A DNA stretch of 64,000 nucleotides from CAVPCZ01 sp963702445 (GCA_963702445.1 CAVPCZ010000003.1:186001-250000), one strand, 5' to 3'. Counted from the stretch's first letter, positions 15,938 through 25,192 are shown. A program made the numbers and translations. The notes: generated by a model not told the origin, from the letters alone.

Positions 15938-17386
15938 TCAGAACCTGTAGGTGAACGTCATAAGGAAGGTGTTGGTGGTGATCTGTTCGTCCGTGCGTGA
16001 GACGATGTCGTCCTGGATGTAGTTGTAGCGGAAGGTTTCATACCAGCCGCGCGCATATGTCAGATCGAGCATGGCAGAGCTCCCGAGCATGATCCCCAGC
16101 CCGCCGGTAATGGTCTTCCGGTCGTAGCTTTTCGGATCCCCTTTGTACGGTGAAGGATTGTAGATGAATCCCCCGCGCACTCTGAAACCGAGACCGAAAA
16201 CATCATATTCAACGCCCCCCCGGAGATTTGCCACCTCACGGAACAGTTGTTTGATCTCTTTGTTCTGCGCCATCACACCGGGGCTGGCGTTGACGAACTC
16301 CAGTTCCCTCCAGTCCGTGTATTCCACATCCGCGGCGAGCAGCAGGTTATTCAGGATCAAGGACATTCCGCCGCTGAACACCCAGGGGGAGTGGATGTCA
16401 TAGGTGCCACTCGATTCCGTCTCGAAGGGCGAATCCGACGGCCGGACGTCGCCGTTGTCAAAGGTGCTCCGGGCGGAGATGCCGAACTTCTCTTTCACAG
16501 TAAACGCCGTGGGGGCCTTCACCGCAACGCCCAGGCGGAACCGCTCGGGGATCCGGTAGAGCATGCCGAATGTCGCATTGACCCCGGAGATATCGCTTTC
16601 GATATACTCGTCCAGGGTGAGCCGCTGGAAGTCGTACGGAAACCGGTTGTGCATACCCGCGGGATCCGTTTCTTCGTAGTTCCTGTCGTAGCGGTAGCTG
16701 CCGGCGACATAGGTGAGTGTGACGCCGAGGGAGAGATCGCGTGCAATGTCCATGGCACCTGCGATCGACCAGTTGTTGAGACCGCCTCCCTCGACGACTT
16801 CGGCTCCCTGGGTGACGCCCTTGGTGATCGGGCTGATGAATCGCCCGCTCACCGTGTCAATATCGGCGAGGTAGAGCTGGTACGCGATGTTGTCTGTCAG
16901 ATCATCCGGATAGTATGCGCTGTCCCGGGCGGATGTTTGAATGATGCTGCTGTTCGGATTGAAACCTTTGAACGAAAGTCCCGAGAGAAACGAATTCTGA
17001 CGGTGGTATCCCAGTGCCACGACGAAACTGCCCTTGCGTGTAGGAACTTTATGAACGATGCCGAACGTGTTGATGTTGAATGCGCCTGTCGAGGAGGACC
17101 CCATCTCCCCCATGAAGTGGCTGGTGTCGATCGTGTTCAGGTACGACATGCCGAAGGTGAACTCATCCATCTGTGCCTGCGCGAGGCCGGCGGGGTTCCA
17201 GTAGATTGCACTGAAGTCATTCGCGACGCCGGTATAGGCATTCCCCATGCCCAGTGCCCGGCCTCCCACGCCGAATCCCGGCGTGGAAAACCGCAGGGCA
17301 TCCTCGGGAAACTGCGCTCTCACGGGTGCCTGCAGGAAGAACACCGCCGCAACGACCGCAAAAAGCAGAAACGCACTTCTCTTCAT
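15938..17386 (-). CDS. OmpP1/FadL-like outer-membrane barrel protein
   Basis: The 482-residue protein has a signal peptide (MKRSAFLLFAVVAAVFFLQAPVRA). The mature N-terminus GGRALGMGNAYTGVANDFSAIYWNPAGLA is the hallmark of OmpP1/FadL/PorV-type proteins, and the chain ends in a C-terminal phenylalanine (MTFTYRF), as outer-membrane barrels do. FadL relatives let hydrophobic compounds cross the outer membrane; PorV relatives serve type IX secretion, and I cannot separate these here. ATG 17386 is preceded by AAAGGAA; the open frame further upstream belongs to the neighbouring gene's low-complexity region. It follows the Tyr/Gly-rich lipoprotein by 19 nt and probably shares its promoter. Confidence 0.88.
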   Translation of the reverse strand: MKRSAFLLFAVVAAVFFLQAPVRAQFPEDALRFSTPGFGVGGRALGMGNAYTGVANDFSAIYWNPAGLAQAQMDEFTFGMSYLNTIDTSHFMGEMGSSSTGAFNINTFGIVHKVPTRKGSFVVALGYHRQNSFLSGLSFKGFNPNSSIIQTSARDSAYYPDDLTDNIAYQLYLADIDTVSGRFISPITKGVTQGAEVVEGGGLNNWSIAGAMDIARDLSLGVTLTYVAGSYRYDRNYEETDPAGMHNRFPYDFQRLTLDEYIESDISGVNATFGMLYRIPERFRLGVAVKAPTAFTVKEKFGISARSTFDNGDVRPSDSPFETESSGTYDIHSPWVFSGGMSLILNNLLLAADVEYTDWRELEFVNASPGVMAQNKEIKQLFREVANLRGGVEYDVFGLGFRVRGGFIYNPSPYKGDPKSYDRKTITGGLGIMLGSSAMLDLTYARGWYETFRYNYIQDDIVSRTDEQITTNTFLMTFTYRF

Positions 17387-17405
17387 GACATTCCTTTTCC
17401 TGATA

Positions 17406-18329
17406 TCAGCGGTGGTTTCCGCCGCGTGATCCGGTATTGGCCGACGCATTTCCTCCGCTGTTCCCCGAGGGGGGAGGTGCTGACGCTGGTGGTGAATAGG
17501 TCGATCCGCCACCGGACCGGTCGTTGCCTCCACGGCCGCTTTCCCGCCCGGGCGATCCGAAACCTTGCGCAGGCGCCATGGCAGAGGCTCCGCGTTCGGG
17601 TTTCTCGCTGACGGAGGGCCGGGGATACCAGCGCGGTGCTTCGCTGCGGGAGACTTCCCGCCTTCCGGGTGTGCTTCCGGGACGCTGTCCGCCTGACCGT
17701 GTACCTGCCACGCTCTGTCGTTCACCCGCCTGTCCGCGACGGCCGGTGGTGACTCCTCCGGCGGGCGGCGGGCTGCCCGATGTTTTTCTTACCGGGGTGC
17801 TTGACCGGGCTCCGATCGGAAGGACTTCGCTACTGCGGGTGCTTCCGGGAGTCCGTGTGGATCCGAATGTCCGCGTTGCGCCGTACGGGGTGGAGCCATG
17901 GTCAACATAGCCCCCATTGTCCCCGTAGTAGACTCCACCGTGTCCGTAGTAAGGAGAGTATCCCCAGTAGGGGTTGTGCCAGTACGCATAGTACGCGGGA
18001 TACACCGATCCGCACCAGCCGTACCAGGGATCAGCCCAGGGGGAGTAGTAGCCGTATCCATAGGGGTGGTAGAGCCCGCCGTACCAGGGCGATCCGAAGC
18101 CGACTCCGACCATGACTGAAGGATAGTAGTTGTCATAATAGAACTGCCGGCGGGCGTTTTCGTATTCGGCCGCGGCCGTGGAATCGTCGTAAGCATATTG
18201 CTCTTCTGCCAGCCCATCATCCTGGGAGTCATCCTGAACGCTGCCGAACTGGGTGTAGCAGCCGGAGGCAAGGATGCCGAGAACAACGACGCTTCCCAGG
18301 CCGAGGAATCTTCGAATATATGTGCTCAT
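17406..18329 (-). CDS. Tyr/Gly-rich lipoprotein of unknown function
   Basis: The 307-residue protein has a clear lipobox (GILASGC, Cys24). An acidic stretch is followed by a central region (about 65–150) packed with Tyr, Gly, Trp and Pro (repeats like YGYYSPW and YYGHGGVYYG), then a Ser/Arg/Gly/Pro-rich tail ending GGNHR. The composition suggests an intrinsically disordered surface or envelope lipoprotein; I do not recognise a family and no catalytic motif is visible. It has its own promoter at 18362–18393 and GGAGACTCC before the ATG. The OmpP1-like gene follows in the same direction. Confidence 0.75.
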   Translation of the reverse strand: MSTYIRRFLGLGSVVVLGILASGCYTQFGSVQDDSQDDGLAEEQYAYDDSTAAAEYENARRQFYYDNYYPSVMVGVGFGSPWYGGLYHPYGYGYYSPWADPWYGWCGSVYPAYYAYWHNPYWGYSPYYGHGGVYYGDNGGYVDHGSTPYGATRTFGSTRTPGSTRSSEVLPIGARSSTPVRKTSGSPPPAGGVTTGRRGQAGERQSVAGTRSGGQRPGSTPGRREVSRSEAPRWYPRPSVSEKPERGASAMAPAQGFGSPGRESGRGGNDRSGGGSTYSPPASAPPPSGNSGGNASANTGSRGGNHR

Positions 18330-18361
18330 GGGTGGAGTCTCCTGATCTTCGACATTTTGTA

Positions 18362-18393
18362 CAACAATAATGCCATCTCGAAACGCGTCAAAA
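18362..18393 (-). promoter_or_regulatory. Bacteroidota-type promoter for the Tyr/Gly-rich lipoprotein
   Basis: On the minus strand: TTTTG (18389–18393), a 19 bp spacer, TATTGTTG (18362–18369). It differs from TAnnTTTG at one of the fixed positions. It lies 33 nt upstream of the lipoprotein ATG. Confidence 0.65.
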
Positions 18394-18482
18394 TGCCCGA
18401 TTCGGAGGAGTATTGCGGTGGCAGGTTGTACAGATTAGTAGACAATCGTTGCGGGGGCGTTCAATAAAGAGAACACCGTCCT

Positions 18483-19250
18483 TCAGAAGGCGCGGGCGTA
18501 TTCGAGGCGAACCGTCCTGTTGGCGACGCTGTCATCCTGGCCGTTATGGATGATGTCTTTGATATACACGGCGATCGTGAGCCCGTTTCCCAGGGCGCAG
18601 CGGAGTGCGGTGTTGAGATACCCCTTCCCTTTACCGATGGCGTCACCGCCATTGTCGTTCAAACCCATATTGTATTCAATCACGAGCGAGAGTATCGGGC
18701 CGATGCTCTTTTCCGCGCCGAAGAACAGGTTGAAGTCCTTGTCGTTGTCCGCCCGCTCGAAGCTGTAGTTGATCCCTCCGTGCAGACTGAAGAAGCCGAG
18801 CATGGTGTAGTTCTTGCTGGCCGCGGCAAAGAGACCGGGGGACTTCACTGTGTAGCGGTCCAGGTCCTTGATATAGCCATCCTTTCCCTGTGAATCGAAA
18901 CCGATGGCGATGGCCGGGAGGGCTACACTCTCTTCGATGATGCGTATTTTGACATTCACACCGGGCATTGCATTCATTACCGGCGACGAAGACCCGATGA
19001 GGTGTGCTCCGCCATAGGAGATTCCGAAGCTCAGACGATCCAGGACCCCGGCCGAGAGGGCAAGCAACACGCCACCCTCCTGATAGAAATCCACATCGAG
19101 GGCCATGGATCCCCTGTCCAGCATACCGGCGGTGGGCATGTCCACTATATACCGTGGTTCAAGTTGCCCTTCGCTCCCCGCCGCGCCCTGTCCTGCCGCC
19201 GGTGAAGCGAGAGAGGCAATCCCGAGCAGCAGTATGGAGATTCGTCTCAT
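18483..19250 (-). CDS. Predicted outer-membrane beta-barrel protein, unknown family
   Basis: The 255-residue protein has a signal peptide (MRRISILLLGIASLASPAAGQ), alternating beta-strand patterns through the rest (for example LSFGISYGGAHLIG and LSLVIEYNMGL) and a terminal phenylalanine (LEYARAF), which favours a small outer-membrane barrel. I do not recognise the family with confidence; it looks loosely like YjbH or porin-type conserved proteins. Its ATG overlaps the cysS stop by 4 nt, so it is translated with cysS, probably an accident of operon packing. The 152-nt gap that follows holds the next gene's promoter and nothing else that I see. Confidence 0.7.
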   Translation of the reverse strand: MRRISILLLGIASLASPAAGQGAAGSEGQLEPRYIVDMPTAGMLDRGSMALDVDFYQEGGVLLALSAGVLDRLSFGISYGGAHLIGSSSPVMNAMPGVNVKIRIIEESVALPAIAIGFDSQGKDGYIKDLDRYTVKSPGLFAAASKNYTMLGFFSLHGGINYSFERADNDKDFNLFFGAEKSIGPILSLVIEYNMGLNDNGGDAIGKGKGYLNTALRCALGNGLTIAVYIKDIIHNGQDDSVANRTVRLEYARAF

Positions 19251-20704
19251 GGATCGGTAGAGGTCTTCTTCCAGGTGGTTCCTTCTTTTTTATCCTCCAG
19301 GGTGATACCGATATTCAGGAGACCGTCACGAATCCGGTCGGAGAATGCCCAGAGTTTTTCCCGTCGCAGATCCGCCCGCAGGGATATCAGGAATGCCATC
19401 AATCCGGGTTCCAGATTCCTTCCTGCCCTTCCTGGCATGTCCCGGCCAATCGCCAGGCCCAGCACCTCACCGGCGTGTTTGTCATAGAATTCTTCGATGC
19501 GCTGAAGATCGCCGGTATCCACGGGTGTGCCGCGGCCCAGCGCCTGATTGACTTCCCGGGAGAGATCAAAGAGAATGCCCACGGCCTGGGGGGTGTTGAA
19601 ATCGTCGTTCATGGCTTCGAGAAATGCGTTCCTGTATCTTTCCAGGTCGATACCGGCGGGGTGTCCGGTGATTCCCGAGGTGATGGCTTCGCGCACATTC
19701 TGCACCGTGTTCTTCAGTTTTTCCCAGCCTTTTGCAGCACCTTCGACCGCGGCGGCGCTGAAATCCAGAGTGCTGCGGTAGTGGCTCTGGAGGATGAAGA
19801 AACGGATAACGGGCGGACTCCATCGTGTGAAGGCATCTTTGAGCGTGATGAAGTTGCCCAGAGATTTCCCCATCTTCTTTCCGTCGACGGTCACCATGTT
19901 GTTGTGGAGCCAGTACTTGACGAAGGGTTTGTCTGTTGCCCCTTCGCTCTGGGCGATTTCGCATTCGTGATGGGGGAACTGGTTTTCCAGTCCGCCGCCA
20001 TGAATATCAAGGCTTTCGCCAAGATATTTCATCGCCATTGCCGAGCATTCCAGGTGCCAGCCGGGGAATCCTTCTCCCCAGGGACTGGGCCAGCGCATGA
20101 TGTGGCCCGTTTCCGCGCGCTTCCAGAGCGCAAAGTCCGCGGGATAGCGTTTCTCGGATTTTACTTCGATGCGAACACCGGCGCTCATTTCGTCCGGTGT
20201 GCGGTGTGAGAGTTTTCCGTACCGGGCGAACTGCCGGACGTCAAAGTAGACCGACCCGTTGGCTTCATACGCGAGTCCCCGTTCCAGCAGTGTCTGCGTC
20301 AGGGCGATCTGCTCGAGGATATGTCCTGTCGCGCGCGGGGAAATGTCGGGACGTACGACCGCGAGGGCGTCCATATCCTCGAAGTAGCTGCGCGTATAGG
20401 TTTCCGCCAGCTGCATCGGATGCACCCGGTCTGTTCGTGACTGCCTGAGAATCTTGTCTTCTCCTTCGTCGGCATCGTCGGTCAGGTGACCCACATCGGT
20501 GATATTCTGGACGTACAGGACGTTGTAGCCGAGGAAGCGGAGATGACGCACGATGATGTCGAAGGAAATGTAGCTTTTGGCGTGTCCGAGATGGGAATGA
20601 CCGTATACCGTGGGTCCGCAGACGTACATGCGGACAAAGGGCTTTTCGATCGGCTCGAATATCTCCTTGGTGCGGGTCAGAGTATTGTAAACGGCAAGAG
20701 TCAT
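19247..20704 (-). CDS. cysS: Cysteinyl-tRNA synthetase
   Basis: The 485-residue class I aminoacyl-tRNA synthetase charges tRNA-Cys. The HIGH signature appears as HLGH in YGHSHLGHAKSY, the KMSKS loop as KMGKSLGNF, and zinc ligands are visible at CGPTVYG and in the GWHLECSAM and HHECEIAQS blocks. Length and order match CysS. Its ATG overlaps the recN stop and its stop overlaps the next gene's start, placing it in the long minus-strand run that begins at ffh. Confidence 0.97.
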   Translation of the reverse strand: MTLAVYNTLTRTKEIFEPIEKPFVRMYVCGPTVYGHSHLGHAKSYISFDIIVRHLRFLGYNVLYVQNITDVGHLTDDADEGEDKILRQSRTDRVHPMQLAETYTRSYFEDMDALAVVRPDISPRATGHILEQIALTQTLLERGLAYEANGSVYFDVRQFARYGKLSHRTPDEMSAGVRIEVKSEKRYPADFALWKRAETGHIMRWPSPWGEGFPGWHLECSAMAMKYLGESLDIHGGGLENQFPHHECEIAQSEGATDKPFVKYWLHNNMVTVDGKKMGKSLGNFITLKDAFTRWSPPVIRFFILQSHYRSTLDFSAAAVEGAAKGWEKLKNTVQNVREAITSGITGHPAGIDLERYRNAFLEAMNDDFNTPQAVGILFDLSREVNQALGRGTPVDTGDLQRIEEFYDKHAGEVLGLAIGRDMPGRAGRNLEPGLMAFLISLRADLRREKLWAFSDRIRDGLLNIGITLEDKKEGTTWKKTSTDP

Positions 20705-22416
20705 TGCTGGAGTCCCATGAGTTCGCGGGCTCCGGCGAGCCCGGTTTCGGTTACTTCGGCGCCGCTTATAAGCCGCGCCACTTCTCGCACCTGTTCCTCG
20801 AGGGTGAGCTGCCGCAGGTGCGTACTGGTCCGGCCTCCCTCTTCGCTTTTGGTTACGGCAAAATGGGTTTCGGCGAAGCCTGCGATCTGGGGAAGATGGG
20901 TAATGGCGATCACCTGATGGAAACCCGCGAGGTTTTTGAGCGCGGCACCGACCGCCTGGGCGATTCGCCCGCTCACGCCGACGTCGATTTCGTCGAAAAT
21001 GAGCACGGGCAGCCTGTCGGTTTTTGCGAGGATGCTTTTCAGGGCGAGCATGATCCGGGAGATTTCGCCGCCCGAGGCAACGCGGGAGAGCGGCCGCTCG
21101 TCTTCACCCACGTTGGTGGAGATATGAAACTCCACCTGATCGAACCCGCGCGCATTCAGCGCGACGGCCGTCCGGCCGCGCATCACGCTGTCGTCCGCGG
21201 GGCTCTTTGTCTCCCGTTCAACCTGGGTAATCCGTGTGCTGAACCTTGCCTGCGGGATTCCGAGTTTTGCGAGCTCCTGCACGATTATCCGATCGATCTT
21301 TTTTGCCGTTTCGTGCCGTTTTGCGGAGAGCCGTCCGGCCAGTGTGGCGCAGGCGGTGCGGGCGCTGTCGAGCTCGCCCGTGAGCCGTCCGATGATTTCC
21401 TCGAAGTTCTCGGCGAGCGCAAGCTCTTTCGCAATCTCTTCACGGCGGACCAGGAGTGTTTCGACCGATCCGCCGTACTTCTTTTTCAGGAACGAAAGGG
21501 ATCCGATCCGTTCCCGCAGCTCGTCCAGGCGGTCGGGTGCAAATTCCACCCGGGCATTATAGCTCTGAATGAACTTTCCCAGCTCACCGACCACCGCTTC
21601 GGCGGATCCGCATTCGCGTGCGGCATCGGCGAACTGTTTGTCGATTTCCGCAAGGGCATGGAGCTGATTCCGGGCGACGACGAGAAGATCATGGATGGAG
21701 CGGTCGCCTTCGTAGAGCAGGGAATAGAGCTCTGATGTGGCGCCGAACAACCTCTCGCTGTTTTCGAGTATGCGGAGTTCTGTTTCCAGCTGTTCTTCCT
21801 CACCCGGCCGGGGAGCCACGGCATCGATCTCCTGCGCCTGGAAGAGATGGAAAGCGCGCTGTTCGCGGAGATGCTGTTCGCGCTGCCGGAGTTCTTCCCG
21901 TTCCGACACCAGAGCCCTGAGCCGGGTGTACGCAGCGTGGTACTCCCTGACCATTCCGTCGAGCCCGCCGAAGTCGTCGAGCACGCCGCAGTGCGTTTCC
22001 ACGCGGAGGAGCGACTGATGCTCGTGTTGTCCGTGGAGGTCGACGAGGAGTTCGCCCACCTGTTTCATAAGCGCGAGGTTGACGGGGGAATCGTTGATGA
22101 AGCAGCGGCTCTGGCCTTTGGCGGAGACTTCGCGCCGGATGATCAGCTCATCGGCGACGTCCAGCGCATTGGCGGCAAGGAGGGTCCGTACCCGCGCATT
22201 CCCCGCAACGTCGAACAGTGTTTCCACAACGGCCTTGTCCGCGCCCGTGCGAACGGTTTCCACGCTTGCACGTTCGCCGAGCACCAGCCCGAGGGCGTCA
22301 ATGATGATGGACTTGCCGGCGCCTGTTTCCCCGGTGATGATGACCAGGCCGCCGGAAAATTCAACGCTGAGGTGTTCGATGAGGGCGTAGTTCTTTATCA
22401 GCAGCGTCTTCAGCAT
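20701..22416 (-). CDS. recN: DNA repair protein RecN
   Basis: The 571-residue SMC-like ATPase used in double-strand break repair has Walker A GETGAGKS near the N-terminus (about 28–35), long central coiled-coil regions rich in Glu, Arg and Leu (about 150–360), an ABC-type signature (SRVASGGEISR) and Walker B VLIFDEIDVGVSG near the C-terminus, followed by QVIAITHLPQIA. All marks of RecN are present. It begins 31 nt after mqnA and overlaps the cysS start by 4 nt. No promoter matching the local pattern is visible before it. Confidence 0.96.
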   Translation of the reverse strand: MLKTLLIKNYALIEHLSVEFSGGLVIITGETGAGKSIIIDALGLVLGERASVETVRTGADKAVVETLFDVAGNARVRTLLAANALDVADELIIRREVSAKGQSRCFINDSPVNLALMKQVGELLVDLHGQHEHQSLLRVETHCGVLDDFGGLDGMVREYHAAYTRLRALVSEREELRQREQHLREQRAFHLFQAQEIDAVAPRPGEEEQLETELRILENSERLFGATSELYSLLYEGDRSIHDLLVVARNQLHALAEIDKQFADAARECGSAEAVVGELGKFIQSYNARVEFAPDRLDELRERIGSLSFLKKKYGGSVETLLVRREEIAKELALAENFEEIIGRLTGELDSARTACATLAGRLSAKRHETAKKIDRIIVQELAKLGIPQARFSTRITQVERETKSPADDSVMRGRTAVALNARGFDQVEFHISTNVGEDERPLSRVASGGEISRIMLALKSILAKTDRLPVLIFDEIDVGVSGRIAQAVGAALKNLAGFHQVIAITHLPQIAGFAETHFAVTKSEEGGRTSTHLRQLTLEEQVREVARLISGAEVTETGLAGARELMGLQQ

Positions 22417-22447
22417 GCGGTCAATCTACCCATCTTTTCATAAAGAT

Positions 22448-23284
22448 TCAACGCGAAGGCGGGTCGTCCGTTTGCAGGGAAGAGGCTTCTGTGTCAAGAA
22501 ACCGGAGTTCGGCCACATCGGGAACGACGCCGTGATAGAAGCTGTAGCGGAGGAATTCCGTGAACCCTTCGAGGTCTTCATCGGTGAGCGTATAGGAAAA
22601 CGCATGGAGGTACGCGGACAGATCGGGTGCGGAGAGACCGGGAAACCCGGGTCCCACGCGGCTTGCGGCGAGGGTATCCACGGAATCGGCGCCGCGGTGG
22701 CCGGCGCGGCGGAGTATTTGGGCATGTTCGCCGTCCAGCGCCCCATCGGTCGCGCACCAGATCCCGTGGACATACGGGAGATCCGTCATGTCTGTCCAGG
22801 CCTCCACGAGGTCGATCCGGTTGGGATAACGGGAGGCCAGGTTCAGTGCGAGATCCCCGACGACAAGTGCGGCATCCGCCCGGGCCAGGCGTTCCTGGAT
22901 CGGGCCGGCAGCCGGCACGAAGCGGGGCTCCAGGTCAAACTGTTCCGCGAGAAGGATTTTCGCAAGGACGATTTCAGACGCGGAGGAGGGATCGATCGCC
23001 ACGGTGGCGACCGTGTGCAGTGCATCGCGGAAGATCAGGGTAATTACACCGGTGGCATCGCGTGAGGAGACGCCCAGGCCGGGGATGATGACCAGGGCGG
23101 AGCTGTCCCGGGCATAATCGACCGGTGTCAGCAGTGCCGCATCCAGCTCCCGCCTGCGGAGCTGGATGGCGTGGTGTGCGGGGACTCCTGCCTGGCGTTC
23201 GAACAGATTCTCCTCCGCCAGGTGCACAAGCAGCGGGCTCCAGTAGAGGTCGGCCGGCACACCGAGTCGTTTGCGGAGGCTCAT
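22448..23284 (-). CDS. mqnA: Chorismate dehydratase MqnA (futalosine menaquinone pathway)
   Basis: The 278-residue periplasmic-binding-protein-like enzyme of the MqnA/MqnD group has LRRRELDAALLTPVDYAR, the PSSASEIVLAKILL block and ALVVGDLALNLA. MqnA converts chorismate to 3-(1-carboxyvinyloxy)benzoate, the first step of the futalosine route to menaquinone. I prefer MqnA to MqnD because of overall pattern and length, but the two are related. Other mqn genes are not in the window. It is 30 nt after rplS and lies in the ribosomal/SRP gene run. Confidence 0.85.
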   Translation of the reverse strand: MSLRKRLGVPADLYWSPLLVHLAEENLFERQAGVPAHHAIQLRRRELDAALLTPVDYARDSSALVIIPGLGVSSRDATGVITLIFRDALHTVATVAIDPSSASEIVLAKILLAEQFDLEPRFVPAAGPIQERLARADAALVVGDLALNLASRYPNRIDLVEAWTDMTDLPYVHGIWCATDGALDGEHAQILRRAGHRGADSVDTLAASRVGPGFPGLSAPDLSAYLHAFSYTLTDEDLEGFTEFLRYSFYHGVVPDVAELRFLDTEASSLQTDDPPSR

Positions 23285-23314
23285 GGGCGGTAAGTGACCA
23301 ACCCGGGTGCCTGC

Positions 23315-23668
23315 TTACGCCTTCGTTTTCTGCCGGATGGCTTTGCTGGCAAGTGCACGCAGGTAGTACAGCTTGGCGCGCCGGACGGATCCTTCTTTCA
23401 CACGTTCGATTTTCGCCAGCCGGGGGGAATGAAGCGGAAAGATGCGCTCGACCCCGACGCCGTCGGATACTTTGCGGACGGTGAATGTCGCATTCATGCC
23501 GGCACCCCGGCGTCCGATGACCACACCCTGAAACTGCTGGATGCGCTCCTTGTCTCCTTCGATAACGCGCACATGTACATTCACCGTATCACCCGGATTG
23601 AACGCGGGAATACCGCTTTTCAACTGGGTGGCTTCCACCAGCTTGATCTTTTCCATAATGCTCTCCAA
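23315..23668 (-). CDS. rplS: 50S ribosomal protein L19
   Basis: The 117-residue protein of normal L19 length has conserved blocks FNPGDTVNVHVRVIEGDKERIQ, FQGVVIGRRGAGMNATFTVRKVSDGVGVER and FPLHSP. L19 lies at the subunit interface of the ribosome. It follows trmD by 19 nt, the usual rpsP–rimM–trmD–rplS order seen across bacteria. Confidence 0.97.
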   Translation of the reverse strand: MESIMEKIKLVEATQLKSGIPAFNPGDTVNVHVRVIEGDKERIQQFQGVVIGRRGAGMNATFTVRKVSDGVGVERIFPLHSPRLAKIERVKEGSVRRAKLYYLRALASKAIRQKTKA

Positions 23669-23687
23669 GGATAAAAAGAAAGTACAG

Positions 23688-24365
23688 TCACTGCATCAAA
23701 TCGCTGCGCCGTGCGCGGGTGCGTCCAAGACGTTGCTCGTGACGCCAGCGCTCAATCCATTCGTGATTTCCCGAGAGCAGGACATCCGGCACGGCCAGTC
23801 CGCGGAATTCCGCCGGGCGTGTATACTGCGGGGCGTCCAGCAATCCTTCCTGAAACGAATCGTCCAGCAGTGAAGCCCCGTCGTGCAGGACCCCCGGGAT
23901 GAGCCGGACGATACAGTCGATAAGCACGAGCGCGGGCAGCTCGCCGCCGGTGAGCACATAGTCGCCGATGGAAATCTCCCGTGTGACAAGCCTCTCGCGG
24001 ATCCGCTCGTCGATCCCCTTGTAGTGTCCGCACAGCAGGATCAGGTTTGTCGAGAGCGACAGCGAATTGCCCATCTGCTGGGTGAGTCGCTCGCCGTCCG
24101 CGCTCAGGTAAATCACGTTCTCGTACCGCCGTTCGGCCAGGAGTTTTTCCACGCAGGCGAAGACCGGTTCCGGTTTCAGGATCATGCCGGCCCCGCCGCC
24201 GAAAGGTGTATCGTCGATTGTCCGGTGACGATCCGTCGCGTAGTCCCGCAGATCGTGAATCCGGATTTCCACGCTCCCGAGGTCCTGGGCCCGTTTGAGC
24301 ATGCTTTCCTGCAGCGGACCGGCCACCAGCCGCGGAAACCCGGTCACGACATCGATGCGCATCAT
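23688..24365 (-). CDS. trmD: tRNA (guanine-37-N1)-methyltransferase TrmD
   Basis: The 225-residue SPOUT-class enzyme makes m1G37 in tRNAs and so prevents +1 frameshifting. The deep-knot SAM site shows as LLCGHYKGIDERI and SIGDYVLTGGELPALVLID, and the substrate loop region as FGGGAGMILKPEP. It starts 4 nt before the rimM stop, so the two are coupled, and precedes rplS. Confidence 0.97.
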   Translation of the reverse strand: MMRIDVVTGFPRLVAGPLQESMLKRAQDLGSVEIRIHDLRDYATDRHRTIDDTPFGGGAGMILKPEPVFACVEKLLAERRYENVIYLSADGERLTQQMGNSLSLSTNLILLCGHYKGIDERIRERLVTREISIGDYVLTGGELPALVLIDCIVRLIPGVLHDGASLLDDSFQEGLLDAPQYTRPAEFRGLAVPDVLLSGNHEWIERWRHEQRLGRTRARRSDLMQ

Positions 24366-24895
24366 GTGCGCATGCCCTCGATCAATTTCACCGTCAGCGT
24401 CCGGGCCTGCAGGTCCACGCCAAGGACGAACTCCCGCACGGCGGGGAGCAGCACATCCTCACCCTCGGTCTCGATCGCATATACGTCGTGTGCCGGCATG
24501 TGCATCACTTCTTTCAACACACCCACCCGCTCACCATCTTCGGTCCGCACGGCCAGGCCGATGAGATCGTCAACAAAATAGGTCCCGGCGGGGAGCGTGG
24601 CGCGTTCTGCGGGCGGCACCAGGATCAACAGTCCCACGAGCCCTTCGGCCGCCGTTCGATCCGCCGCGCATTCCAGTGTCACGCGGATGCCGCGCGGCGC
24701 GGCATGCACGCGCGTGATCGTCGTTTCTCTCGCCTCTTCACCGGGGGCCGGAGAAGGCTTTCCCAGAAAGACTCTGCGGAGATCCCTGAACCGTCCGGGC
24801 ACATCGGTCAGGGGCGTCACGATGACGTCCCCTTTGACGCCGAACACTTTCACGATTTTGCCCACTGCAACGAGATCGCGTATCGCCGTACTCAA
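24362..24895 (-). CDS. rimM: Ribosome maturation factor RimM
   Basis: The 177-residue protein with an N-terminal barrel (VGKIVKVFGVKGDVIVTPLTD) and a C-terminal PRC-barrel (YFVDDLIGLAVRTEDGERVGVL, VLLPAVREFVLGVDL) fits RimM, which helps assemble the head of the 30S subunit with S19. It overlaps the upstream KH gene and the downstream trmD gene by 4 nt each. Confidence 0.95.
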   Translation of the reverse strand: MSTAIRDLVAVGKIVKVFGVKGDVIVTPLTDVPGRFRDLRRVFLGKPSPAPGEEARETTITRVHAAPRGIRVTLECAADRTAAEGLVGLLILVPPAERATLPAGTYFVDDLIGLAVRTEDGERVGVLKEVMHMPAHDVYAIETEGEDVLLPAVREFVLGVDLQARTLTVKLIEGMRT

Positions 24896-25122
24896 TCTGC
24901 GATTTCCAATAGTGCGCGTTTTCCTTCTCGGGCGGCGACAGCCGCAAGCAGGACACGGATGGCCTGTGCGGTTCGTCCCTGACGCCCGATGACTTTTCCG
25001 ATATCCGCTTCCGCCACGGAGAGCCGGAACACGATCTTGTCGTCCTTCTCCGTACGTTCCAGAACGATCGCGTCCGGATTGTCAACGAGATGCCTGGCGA
25101 TGAATTCGACGAACTCCTTCAT
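24892..25122 (-). CDS. khpA: KH-domain RNA-binding protein KhpA
   Basis: The 76-residue single KH domain of the YlqC/KhpA family has the GxxG loop in VIGRQGRTAQAIRVLLAAVA. The N-terminal MKEFVEFIARHLVDNPDAI is typical. KhpA binds RNA, often with KhpB, and affects cell division and length in Gram-positive bacteria; the gene usually sits between rpsP and rimM, as here. GGAGGGGTC precedes its ATG. A 120-nt gap containing an inverted repeat separates it from rpsP. Confidence 0.93.
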   Translation of the reverse strand: MKEFVEFIARHLVDNPDAIVLERTEKDDKIVFRLSVAEADIGKVIGRQGRTAQAIRVLLAAVAAREGKRALLEIAD

Positions 25123-25170
25123 AGACCCCTCCGTAGGACTCTTCCCGGCACGGTGTACGTCAAAGATCGG

Positions 25171-25192
25171 CCTCCCTCCGTTCGGCGGGAGG
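25171..25192 (-). repeat. Inverted repeat in the rpsP–khpA spacer
   Basis: CCTCCC (25171–25176) pairs with GGGAGG (25187–25192), with extra inner CCG/CGG pairs in the loop. It lies about 50 nt after the rpsP stop and has no T-run on the minus strand. It is more likely an mRNA-stabilising or processing hairpin than a strong terminator. Confidence 0.5.

Noticed and set aside
17780..18115. Open frames overlapping the Tyr/Gly-rich lipoprotein in other frames
   Set aside because: They arise from the low-complexity codon pattern of the lipoprotein and lack starts with ribosome sites or any recognisable domain.
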